64,000 nt of DNA, taken from Haliclona indistincta (taxonomy: Eukaryota > Porifera > Demospongiae > Haplosclerida > Chalinidae). Where the stretch lies: positions 652,875-716,874 of the forward strand of contig OZ024787.1 of the NCBI GenBank assembly GCA_964017065.1. Direction: 5' to 3'. Shown here in pieces: positions 44,970 to 55,700 of this stretch. Below the pieces are notes generated by a model that made no database searches, was not told the DNA's origin, and saw nothing but the letters and a program-made list of their open reading frames with translations. Positions within the stretch are counted from its first letter, which is position 1; every line of letters starts with the position of its first letter. A program made the translations under genes and the position numbers.

Positions 44970-46549
44970 GGTGGTGCCTAAAACCCGGGACGGGACGGGA
45001 CATGCGCGGGACGTCCCGCCGGGACAGGATCATCCAATCCCGTCCAAGCTGAAATCAGGAAGCTCCTGCAAGCAGCACAATGTTTAAGACAGCACTCTTC
45101 TAGCTTTGGTTGACTTTCTATGCCACCAAAGATAAAAATTATTATCAATGCCATTGAGAAGTGAGTGCTGCAGATCAAGAAGCCTGCATGCAGTTACGTC
45201 AGTATGTTCACCACTTTTTGATGATAGGAATTATGAATGGATCTTGACATCAAAACAATGTGGTGTCAGCATGCAATTGATCGTCTATGAGCAGTGATAA
45301 GTTTGCTTCAAGTAGTACACCATCCTATGTAAAAATGCAGTAGTTATAGACAGACATACTATCAGCAATACTGTGACCGTTATAACAAGACGATCTACAA
45401 TAGAAACAGTGTGCTGTTCATTCTTCAGTGTTCACAAACCATTTTATAAAACCACTGATCTCTTCTTATTATAATGCTTGCACATTCATGCCTATGCATT
45501 AATACTTACCTTTCTCAATAGACCGAAGAAATTGGATAAGCAATACTGATTATATTGGACTTTAGTGTCATTGGTAGCATTCGACTCATGCTGGAAATGT
45601 ATAATTAAGATCATTTATGTACACACTAATTCACATCACTACTTCTCACTTTTATTTACTACACTGTAGCTACCATACAGTGTAGGGTAGCTACAGTGTA
45701 GCTTACCCTTTAAAGTAGTTAATAAAAACACTTACCTTTTTATGTGCTAGTAAATATTCCAAAGCTCTTCGTCCTTGTTTGTCGACTGTGTATCTCAATT
45801 GATCAACCTAATCAATAAGGTTGTCAATTTGATGTTGTGAAAGATGAACATAACTGCTGTCGAACAGCTGAAAATAAGAGACTCCCTTTTGAGCCGATAG
45901 CCAGAGATGGAAATTCACTGGAGACGGAACAATTCAGTGTACACTTATGAGTATATCAGTATTGCTACTAACTTATCCGAGAAAGGTAAGTATTAATTTA
46001 ATGAGAAAGGTGAGTATTAATGCATAGGCATGAATGCACTGCAAGCATTATAATAAGAAGAGATCAGTGGTCTTATAAAATGGTTTGTGAACAATGGAGA
46101 ATGAACAGCACATTGTTCTATTGTAGATCATCTTGTTATAACGGTCACGGTATTGCTGGGAGTAGTGTCTATAACTACTGCATTTTTACATAGGATGGTG
46201 TACTACTTGAAGCAAACTTATCACTGTTCATAGACGATCAATAGCATGCTGACACCACATTGTTTTGATGTCAAGATCCATTCATAATTCCTATAATCAA
46301 AAAGTGGTGAACATACTGACGTAACTGCATGCAGGCTTCTTGATCTGCAGCACTCACTTCTCAATGGCATTGATAATAATTTTTATCTTTGGTGGCATAG
46401 AAAGTCAACCAAAGCTAGAAGAGTGCTGTCTTAAACATTGTGCTGCTTGCAGGAGCTTCCTGATTTCAGCTTGGGACGGGATTGGATGATCCTGTCCCGG
46501 CGGGACGTCCCGCGCATGTCCCGTCCCGTCCCGGGTTTTAGGCACCACC
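44970..46549. mobile_element. 1580 bp foldback element with 9 bp TSD
   Basis: Ends GGTGGTGCCTAAAACCCGGG and complement. The arms are about 500 bp each (44970-45480 and 46040-46549), almost perfectly complementary, around a loop of about 560 bp. The 9 bp TSD GGGTATCCT lies at 44961-44969 and 46550-46558. A 9 bp duplication with long TIRs suggests Mutator-type mobilisation. Subterminal GGGACGGGAC and CGGGACGTCCCG motifs may be transposase sites. No protein-coding gene. Confidence 0.88.
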
Positions 46550-46615
46550 GGGTATCCTAACCCGGGCCTTCGGCCCTTGGTAAGCCTAAAGATCGTCGGG
46601 AGGGTCGTCCTAAAC

Positions 46616-49600
46616 GGGTGTCTCTAAATTCACAACAGTTGAAGTACGGAAGTCACGTGCAGGTAGTTTAACCCCGATTTATCCGAATTATGACAACGTA
46701 CAATGTACTGTACCTTGGGAGCGAAACTGTGGGCTCAGTTATGACGATAGGCTCCCTCTGGTGACGGTCCAGGTCCAATGATCCCTACTAATGGTGTACC
46801 TGTGGGCGGGCGCCTCGTGGACTGACGGTGTGTGCCCACAGTGCATATTGCTATCAGTGTTCTTATGTCAGTATTGCCGTACAGAAAACAACGTTCAAGA
46901 GCAGAAATCGGGCGAACCATAATATGTATGCAGTTTAAGCATCACTGAACATAAAAGAGACAGCTAGATAAGTGATGTGACTACAAAACAATGGTGTGAA
47001 TTTGTGTTTGTGTGGATTCCATTTTTGGTGTTGTTAAAGGCAGTTTACCATCTAACTTGCTTACAATACAGTCATAATGCTTGTACGTATGGCACAATTC
47101 TAAGTGATTGATCGAGTCTAGTGATCTTGGATACTCTTCCTCTGGGGGATATACCAATTCAGTGGGGTCTAGCGGTGTGTACTTCATCCATCTGGTTTTC
47201 GTAGTGCCTCCAAAGCAATCAGTGAGAACAAATACGTCCCTCTGGATGAGAGTTGCTACTGCTTGAAGCTCAACCTGTGTCCCCCAAATTCTATCGTGCT
47301 TCATGTGGAGAAGGTGAGTATCAATTGTTCCTGACAGAACAAAGGGGACAAAAACTTGCTTGTTTTTATGCACAAAATCCACTAGCTGCTGTCGCATAAC
47401 TGCATGAAAATCTTCTGATCCATGAATGAATTGTGATAAAGCTCTAAAAAGACAGTTCCCATCCCCAATAATCTTCTTCAGCTTTCGATCTTGACTAGCC
47501 AGTATCTCAGGTACTGGTTCCACAGCTGATTCCTAAATTAGTGTGGCACAGTTGTCACCAACATGATTGTTAACATAGTGACCTCTGACCTGTTGTTGAG
47601 TACAGCGTCTTTTGACACAGCCTTTCTTCAGTTTGTTAGGACCACCAAATTTAGGTTTGTCAACACAATACCGGCATTTACCACACTCGGCATTTTTGCA
47701 TGCTTCACACCTATTGCACCTTTTCCTTTTCTGACCTACATGTAGTATAATGTATTCATGATTGTATAGTTCTTTTACCACTTTAATTAATGTTTACCTG
47801 GTGTTTTTGGTTCATCTGGACATGTAGTTGTAGTAGTTGAAATTTTTGTTTTAGCACTCTCCTGACAATAATAGAGAAATGTAATAACAGCCTGACAAAT
47901 TATTGCATGGCAAAGACACACACAAAGTCTTTATAGGGTTGCACCAAATAAATTTTTTAGAAAGTTTTATACCTTCCTCATTCTGTCTGCTTTCTGTCCA
48001 ACTCGGTGACGATACTTGTGGTCTTCCTTCCTTCTTCCAGGCTGTTTTTTTATGTGTTCTAGACCGCCATACTTCTTTGCCTTCCTGGCTAATTTTTTGT
48101 ACTTCAGCTTTATTTGGCGCACTCTGTTAGTGGATAGTGAGGGTAACAGAATTAACCCTTCCGATTTTGGGATAGAGCCCTTGAAGTCATTGGCGACATC
48201 ATTCATTGTTTCTAGTAGCTTTTTTAACTCATCCACATTGTCACTGCTATATGCCAACGACTCAAGCAATTTTGCTGCACAGCTAACTTTCCTTTGTAAG
48301 AGAACAACTTGGTTGCCTTTAACCTGTAATAATTTTTTTGTAATTAGCAAACTTGAAAAAATCCACATTAATTACTCTAATAAATAATTATTATAATTAC
48401 AATAACCTGAAAATAACTACTGTGACATAGGTGTTTGAAAAAGATCTAGCTTCACCAAGGCTTGCCACGCAATGTAGCCATACTATTATTATTCTGTTAA
48501 GCATTTACCTTAGTTGGTATCTCAGAAGTACATGTTGATTCTTCTCTGTGTACACTCATAAACTCAGGTTTCTCGATTGCTGTGTCAAACTCCTCAGAGG
48601 GTTTCTCGTCAAACTCCTCGGGTGGTTTCTCGATTGCTGTGTCAAACTCATCAGGAGGATTCTCGATTGCTGTGTCAAACTCCTCGGGGGGTTTCTCGAT
48701 TGCTGTGTCAAACTCCTTAAGAGACTCGAGTTTCGTGACTGACAACTCACTAAGCATAGCTGTATCAGCTGAGAGGTACTCACTCTGTTTGTAGGTTTCT
48801 GGCAAACTATCCCATGAACATTCTGTACAGTACTTAAAGACAGCAAACATATGTTTACAGGGCATATTGTATCTTAGCCAATCCTTGCAGCTGCAGTGTG
48901 GTTTTTTTACATCCACAGTGTGAATCTTGCCAGAGGCATGAGAGTAGACCTCATGTGTTTTAGCTGATTTATGCGCAGACACGTCAGACTGTAGAAATTT
49001 GCTTGCTTTTGTTATTCTTTGAAGGCAGTGCACAATGAGTTTTCGTGGTCTTCCATGTAGAAAGTGTGGTACATTGTCATTGTACGATCTGTATGTTGCC
49101 CCCAACTTGAAGTTATCGAATAGGTATTTCTGGCGACTCTCGGGAAGAAAACTCTCAATTATGGTTGTTAATAGGTGTGACAGAGTGAGTTTAGAAGATC
49201 GTGGTAGATGGCAGTATTTAAAGAGTTTATTTTGTGCCTCGATCCCGTTGTTCGTATCTACTGCACCATGATATTGTAGATCCCGATATGCTCTTGCCCA
49301 TTTCTAAACAAAGAGTGTAGTCACAAACTTATTAGTATTAGTGGAATTATTAGATATGTACATTTATAGAAAAATAGTGTTAGAATACATGTATGCTAGG
49401 TAAATAGTGTTAGAATACATGTATGCTAGGTAAATAGTGTTAGAATACATGTATGCTAGGCAAATTTTGAGCTTTATTGGGGAAATTGTGATTAATTACT
49501 TTGAATGGCATGGTTGTTGATGAATTATTATTACGCAACATGGACGCACACCAACAGTGTACAAAACAAACTGAAATCGACTGTACCTGAGGCATTCCAA

Positions 49601-51380
49601 GCCAGTGTGTTGTAAGCCAAAGCTGTACAGATTCATGATTTTTCCAAACAGGTGACTTCATTAGAGACTCAACAGCTGCTTTGTACAGAGCATCATGTGG
49701 AGGCGTATCCATTGGAGGAGCATGAGCACATTCACGAAGAAGCTGTAGAAGCTGTTCTCCTTCTTCTTTAGTGAGTCCATGTTTATGATCACGAACCCAA
49801 CGCACCCATGCTTGTTCGCGATGAAAGTCACAGATGTACACTTGCGTGTCAGGAAATGTGGTTTCGAGTGAAAGAATTTCAGCGCTGGAGTAGTCGACCA
49901 TAAAGAACTTTGGATCCCATTTAGGATTCCATAGTTTAAGAATGTCAAGAGCTTCGGAAATGCTCTCACTAGTTTCTTGCTGCACCACAAATTCAGCTAC
50001 TACACTGTAACCAACGTTAGTTCGCACACATAGGAAAAAAAGTGGGATGTTGTATTTGGTCACTTTATATGTCGCATCAAGGAGAGTCATCGTCCCACCA
50101 TATCTTTCAAGAAGGTGTTTTTGCCACTGCTCTTGGTGTACATAAAGGAGCTGTATATGATGATCACTCTGCACAGTGGTCTCCGGAGTATTCAATTCTT
50201 TTTCAAGCGTTGATTCGATTAAGGGTCTGAAATAGAACTGAGAGTGTGTGTCAGCTGACCACTGCTCGATCTTCAATCGCACATTTTCTTGATCAAATTT
50301 GCTCAGATCAAGAGATCTGCGCGCTAAGTGGATGTGATTGTGTATGTCGATATCAGTAGGATACATGGCCCTATCATTAGGTTGTGGTATGTAGCCAAGT
50401 TCCTTACTCAGGGTGTTCACAACAAAGTAGCGGAGGGATCTTTTTACTTCACGCTTTTCTGTAATGCCTGCAGACACAAGTTGATAAATCTCCTGTATCA
50501 ACCTGGGATGAATCCGTTGGCTAAACCCACTTTGTTCACCGACTGGATGACCGTTGTGTGCTTCATTGGACGGAAGAGATACAAAATATTTCTTGATGTA
50601 ATTGACATTGTTGCCGGTAGTAAGTGCAGTACGCAGCTCTTGTAGGCGCTTTTCTTGTAGCTTCTTGGTGCTTCTCTTGGTTCTATCATCTGACGTAATT
50701 TTGTATTCTGGATAGAGATTGAACTCTTTGACTTTGATATGGGCATGGCAACCAATTTTGCGGGTTCCTTGAAGACAGAGTCGTTTGCCAAGGGACTTCT
50801 TCTTGTAGTAGTGACAGCCATACTGACAGTCATAAACTGTTTCTTTTCCAACCGTGAATGGGACTCCGTCAAAGCTTATTTTGTTCCCGCCGACTGTTTT
50901 TGTCAAGAACACTTTAGGTTCTGCCAGTTGTGTTCCGGATTCAGCTGGTACCTGTCAGCAGAAATAATTATAATAATTATTATCAGATTATTATCACAAT
51001 AATTATAGTTAAATAGTTTATAATTATACAGTAAGAACCTTGTTCTCTTTCTGACTCTCAGCTTGATCTCCGGACTGACGCAGTGCATTCTGCTGTGCAG
51101 TTGAGCTAGAGTTACCGCGTGATGTACGAACACCAAAAGTTGTCACTGACTCCAGCTTACAGTGCTCGACGATCGATTCTGCATCATCTACCAGTCCCTC
51201 ATAATAGACACCGACGTGTTTTAACGTCGCTGCCCACTCTGGTCTTTCCACAGCTGATCTCTCCATGACGCGCTCCATGACATACGCAAAGAAGTTCGCG
51301 GGAAAAATCAAAATTCGGCGCGCACAAATCACGTGATTTTCACGTGGTGTACTTCAACTGTTGTGAATTTAGAGACACCC
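46616..51380 (-). mobile_element. autonomous MULE-type DNA transposon with SWIM, CXXC and OTU domains
   Basis: Terminal inverted repeats of about 32 bp begin GGGTGTCTCTAAATTCACAA. The 10 bp TSD CGTCCTAAAC lies at 46606-46615 and 51381-51390, within the 9-11 bp range of Mutator-like elements. It contains one seven-exon gene on the minus strand and little else. The intact frame and exact TSD point to recent insertion. Confidence 0.92.
46981..51278 (-). CDS. MULE transposase-SWIM-CXXC-OTU fusion protein
   Basis: Exons on the minus strand: 51278-51039, 50951-49587, 49303-48509, 48323-47973, 47861-47798, 47735-47590, 47532-46981. All seven join in phase to give about 1170 residues. Residues 105-150 form a Cys/His DNA-binding module of FLYWCH/FAR1 type (GTRKIGCHAHIKV). 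A MULE DDE core follows: Asp in MTLLDATYK (about 372), Asp in FFMVDYSSAE (about 430), the C-x2-H in YICDFHREQAW, and Glu in NNGIEAQNK (about 555). A SWIM finger is at about 670-690 (HCSCKDW...PCKHMF). Acidic EFDTAIEKPPE repeats come next. Exon 4 is basic. A CXXC finger at 940-985 (KRCNRCEACK...CGKCRYC...KFGGP) is of the type that binds unmethylated CpG. The OTU protease is at 1000-1150 (IIGDGNCLFRAL...HYDCIV). The start is the first ATG of the exon 1 frame. The exon 1 donor (GTTCTT) is weak; other borders look standard. It would act in the nucleus as transposase, and the OTU role is unknown. Confidence 0.85.
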
Positions 51381-51799
51381 CGTCCTAAACAGGGCCTTCG
51401 GCCCTAGCTAAGGATCGTCGGGAGGGTTGTTCTGAACAGACCCTCTGGCCCTCACTAAGGATCGTCGAGCAATTAGGTAAAAAACTTAACTTTCTGAATA
51501 AAAAAAATAAAAAATTGCACACAACGAGTATCGAACCCTGTACTATTGCATTACAAGGCACTACACTAAACCGTTGCGCCACCAGAACCTGCTAACCGGT
51601 CATCGCTAAAAACAAGCCTTTATGGTGATTCTGTACGCGCGGGCATGTTCCCGGGTGTGGGCGTGGTTAATGTGCGTTTTTTGACTGTTATAATACCTCA
51701 AAATATCTGCCGGACCAAAATAACGGTGACTGTCTGTCTCAAGGGGGACCGAATCCGCGGGGGGACCCGATCCGCTGTGACCGCCCAAGTAAATCGACG

Positions 51800-52578
51800 T
51801 TATACCGTGTTCACACGAGCGAGTTTATCGGGACGAGATCGATCCAATTCGAAACGGATCGGTATCGGATCGGTTGTTGGAGCGTTGTTCACACGTGCAA
51901 CAGCGAAGACGAACCGAGGTCAATATGATCGTAGTAATGTGGGCGTGAGGTAAGGCGCGGTCAAAGCAAAAATCATGGTGTCTCATCGTGGAGCCAGTGT
52001 AGTCGGATTCCTGACGCTAATGGACGATGACCGAACACTTCATCCAATGCATCAAAAAACCTCCACTTCCCCCTACCTCTGCCTGTCATGCCATTATTGT
52101 CCTTGATCTTTTTGTACTGCTGTCGTAGCTTTTTTACTTTGCTCCTGCACTGTTCCCCCGTTCTTACATATCCTGCTCCGCGTAACTGAGTACAAAGCTT
52201 CTCGTAAACGTGTTTATTAAGTTTTGATCCTTCTAGTTGCTCCTGGATCCCGTCTTCGTTCCAAATTTCGATCAGTTTAAACACTTCGTCGTCTGTCCAA
52301 CCAGCCATTGTTCACGTGACTCGAAACACGCCCTAGTTACGCCCACAACTAGTTCGATCTGAGGACCGATTCAGGTCCGATAGCGTTCAGACAGCACGCG
52401 GGATCGATCTCAAGCGATCCAGTTCGACGAGTTGAGGTGGTCCAAAGTAGAGCGAATCAGTTCGATTCGGTTCGATTTGGAACACGTTCACACTGCCAAC
52501 GAGTTCGAATCAAATCGAACCGAATCGAACCAAGATCGATCTCGTCCCGATAAACTCGCTCGTGTGAACACGGTATAA
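51800..52578 (-). mobile_element. 779 bp TIR element with Myb/SANT-like ORF
   Basis: Inverted ends of about 45 bp begin TTATACCGTGTTCACACGAG. Inner GATCGATC- and TTCGAATC-rich repeats continue the palindrome. No transposase catalytic domain is present and no clear TSD could be set. It is probably a nonautonomous PIF/Harbinger-like derivative that kept only the DNA-binding ORF. Confidence 0.78.
51973..52308 (-). CDS. Myb/SANT-like DNA-binding protein of a TIR element
   Basis: A 111-residue ORF starting at an ATG. The first 90 residues match the trihelix/Myb_DNA-bind_4 pattern: a Trp in MAGWTDDEVFKLIEIW, a central Y-E-K-L helix, and a third helix RTGEQCRSKVKKLRQQYKKI followed by GKWRFFDALDEVFG. 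Proteins of this kind are the second gene of PIF/Harbinger elements, where they bind DNA and help import the transposase. They are also often domesticated as regulators. The ORF is intact inside the TIR element, and its function without a transposase is unknown. Confidence 0.8.
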   Translation of the reverse strand: MAGWTDDEVFKLIEIWNEDGIQEQLEGSKLNKHVYEKLCTQLRGAGYVRTGEQCRSKVKKLRQQYKKIKDNNGMTGRGRGKWRFFDALDEVFGHRPLASGIRLHWLHDETP

Positions 52579-52727
52579 GACACCTGACCCTCTTTGGATG
52601 GAGCGAGCGGAAAAGGTGTGGTCTGGGGACGAGACTAGGCTACACCCTCTTCTTTGCGTGTGTTCAGATCTCGGTTCAGATCGAGCAACACTTGTTTCCT
52701 TGTACTAGACACAGCTATACTCTATCA
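52579..52727. promoter_or_regulatory. 5' flank of TRIM-NHL copy 2
   Basis: The space between the Myb-ORF element and the TRIM ATG is only about 150 bp, so the element lies in or next to the promoter. No TATA box is clear; the sequence before the start is CTCTATCAATGG. Confidence 0.4.
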
Positions 52728-55700
52728 ATGGCCACAGCACCCACAGCTAGTGAGGCTCTCAAGAATCTCGAGCAGCAGCTGACCTGTCCAGTCTGTCTGG
52801 ATCACTACACTCAGCCCAGGACACTGCCCTGTCTCCACTCTTTCTGTCACAACTGCCTTGCCCACTTCCCCGTGCAAGTCGAGGGAGGCAAGCACTTTAT
52901 CACTTGCCCTGTGTGCCGCCAGACCACACAGCAACCTGACAAGGGAGTGAGTGGATTCCAGTCTGCCTTCCTCATCAACAACCTCCTGGAGCTCCATCAA
53001 GTGCTAGAGAAGGTGTCTGGGTCCCAGCAGAACAACTGTGAGAACTGCCACAAAGAACAGGCCAATAGATACTGTAAACAATGCTCTAAATTCCTCTGCC
53101 AGACCTGTGTAGACACACACAACAAGTGGGGAGACTTCATCAGCCACCAGATACTGGGAGTGGAGGATGTGGCCACCACTGCCTCCAAGCTAGTTCCTCT
53201 CAAGGAGCAGCCCACCATGGAGTGTAGCAGCCATAGCTATCCTCTCGTGGTGTATTGCGACACATGTGATAAGCTCATCTGCCAGCTTTGTACCGAGCCA
53301 TGTCCAGTACTGCCACAACCTGTCCTAGGATATCCTAGGGAGTCCTCTAAACATAGGTATCCTTAGGTTATTCCCTAGTCCCAAGTACAAGTACCCATAC
53401 TAAGTATGTATCCTGGGATTCCCAGGTTGATCTGTGGTAGTACACGGGTGGGGTCACAGACAGGGTTAGATCCGTGTACTAAGTATCCTGGGATTCCCAG
53501 GTTGGTCCTTGGTAGTACACGGGTGGGGTCACAGACAGGGTTAGGGTTAGATCCCGTGTACTAAGTATCCTGGGATTCCCAGGTTGGTCCTTGGTAGTAC
53601 ACGGGTGGGGTCACAGACAGGGTTAGATCCCGTGTACTAAGTATCCCGGGATTCCCAGGTTGGTCCTTGGTAGTACACGGGTGGGGTCACAGACAGGGTT
53701 AGATCCCGTGTACTAAGTATCCTGGGATTCCCAGGTTGGTCCGTGGTAGTACACGGGTGGGGTCACAGACAGGGTTAGATCCCGTGTACTAAGTATCCTG
53801 GGATTCCCAGGTTGGTCCTTGGTAGTACACGGGTGGGGTCACAGACAGGGTTAGATCCCGTGTACTAAGTATCCCGGGATTCCCAGGTTGGTCCTTGGTA
53901 TATAGTACACGGGTGGGGTCACAGACCGGGTTAGATCCCGTGTACTAAGTATCCTGGGATTCCCAGGTTGGTCCTTGGTAGTACACGGGTGGGGTCACAG
54001 ACAGGGTTCGATCCCGTGTACTAAGTATCCCGGATTCCCAGGTTGGTCCTTAGTATCCCATGTACATAGAGGGGGTCAAATCCCGTGTACTAAGTATCCT
54101 GGGATTCTCAGGTTGGTCCTTAGTATCCCATGTACATAGAGGGGGTCAAATCCCATGTACTAAGTATCCTGGGATTCCCAGGTTGGTCCTTAGTATCCCA
54201 TCTACATAGAGGGGGTCAAATCCCATGTACTAAGTATCCTGGGATTCCCGGGTTGGTCCTTAGTATCCCATGTACATAGAGGGGGTCAAATCCCATGTAC
54301 TAAGTATCCTAGGATTCCCAGGTTGGTCCTTAGTATCCCATGTAGATAGAGGGGGTCAAATCCCATGTACTAAGTATCCTGGGATTCCCAGGTTGGTCCT
54401 TAGTATCCCATGTACATAGAGGGGGTCAAATCCCGTGTACTAAGTATCCCGGGATTCCCAGGTTGGTCCTTAGTATCCCATGTACATAGAGGGGGTCAAA
54501 TCCCATGTACTAAGTATCCTGGGATTCCCAGGTTGGTCCTTAGTATCCCATGTACATAGAGGGGGTCAAATCCCATGTACTAAGTATCCTGGGATTCCCA
54601 GGTTGGTCCTTAGTATCCCATGTACATAGAGGAGGTCACATCCCATGTACTAAGTATCCCGGGATTCCCAGGTTGGTCCTTAGTATCCCATGTACATAGA
54701 GAAGGTCAAATCCCATGTACTAAGTATCCCGGGATTCCCAGGATTGTCCCTAGTATCCCGTGTACATATGGGGTCAAATCCCGTGTACTATAAGTATCCT
54801 GGGATTCCCAGGATTGTCCCTAGTATCCCATGTACATAGAGGAGGTCACATCCCATGTACTAAGTATCCCGGGATTCCCAGGTTGGTCCTTAGTATCCCA
54901 TGTACATAGAGAAGGTCAAATCCCATGTACTAAGTATCCCGGGATTCCCAGGATTGTCCCTAGTATCCCGTGTACATATGGGGTCAAATCCCATGTACTA
55001 AGTATCCCGGGATTCCCAGGATTGTCCCTATAGTATCCCGTGTACATATGGGGTCAAATCCCGTGTACTATAAGTATCCCGGGAGTCCCATGTTGGTCCA
55101 TGGTAGTACATGGGTGGAGATATGGTAGATAATAATTTAATGAGAATATTGAAGTATTCCGGAAATCGGGTGAATTAATGACAAAAATTAGTTTAGCCAC
55201 CATTCCGAGTCGCTTTCTGGGTGAGCGACAGGCAGACGGAGGTGTCAAAGACAATAATAGTTAGATACCGGTCTGCGGTCATACGGGATTTATAAACCCG
55301 ACGCGGTTGTTGTGACGACCGAGCGTAGCGAGGTCGTTACTTACCGCGGAGGGTTTATAAATCACGTATGACCCGCGGACGAGGTATCTAAGTTATTAAT
55401 AGCATAGCAACAGTACTTTTCGACGCAAAAGCTACGATGGAACGCTCTCTTGCTGTCTTTTTGTGTCCAGAGCTGCTGCGTTTTTGTCCCGCAAGACGAC
55501 GACGACATTTTTGACCCAACTACTCAACAAGTTACGGCTAGTCTTCCAACACTGAGAAGTAGCTTTTATCCCAGCTACTATGTACTACCACCACCATCGT
55601 GCAGCTCGCTCTCAGTGACTTCCATCAGCCCGGCCCAGCCCTTGCGAGCTCCACCCTTTCATCTAATCTAATACCGCTAACCTCCCTATCAACTTCCGTC

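Larger units (their letters stand above)
44859..51641 (-). repeat. tRNA-like SINE copy split into three pieces
   Basis: Pieces: 44859-44969, 46559-46615 and 51391-51641. Together they match the SINE at 28780-29158, with the A box (TCTGGTGGCGCAACGG) near 51590 and the B box (AGGGTTCGATACTCG) near 51530 on the minus strand. The tail has CCCTAAACCC at 44862-44872. The first break is the foldback element at 44970 and the second the MULE-type element at 46616; the TSDs of both are made of SINE sequence. Confidence 0.75.
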
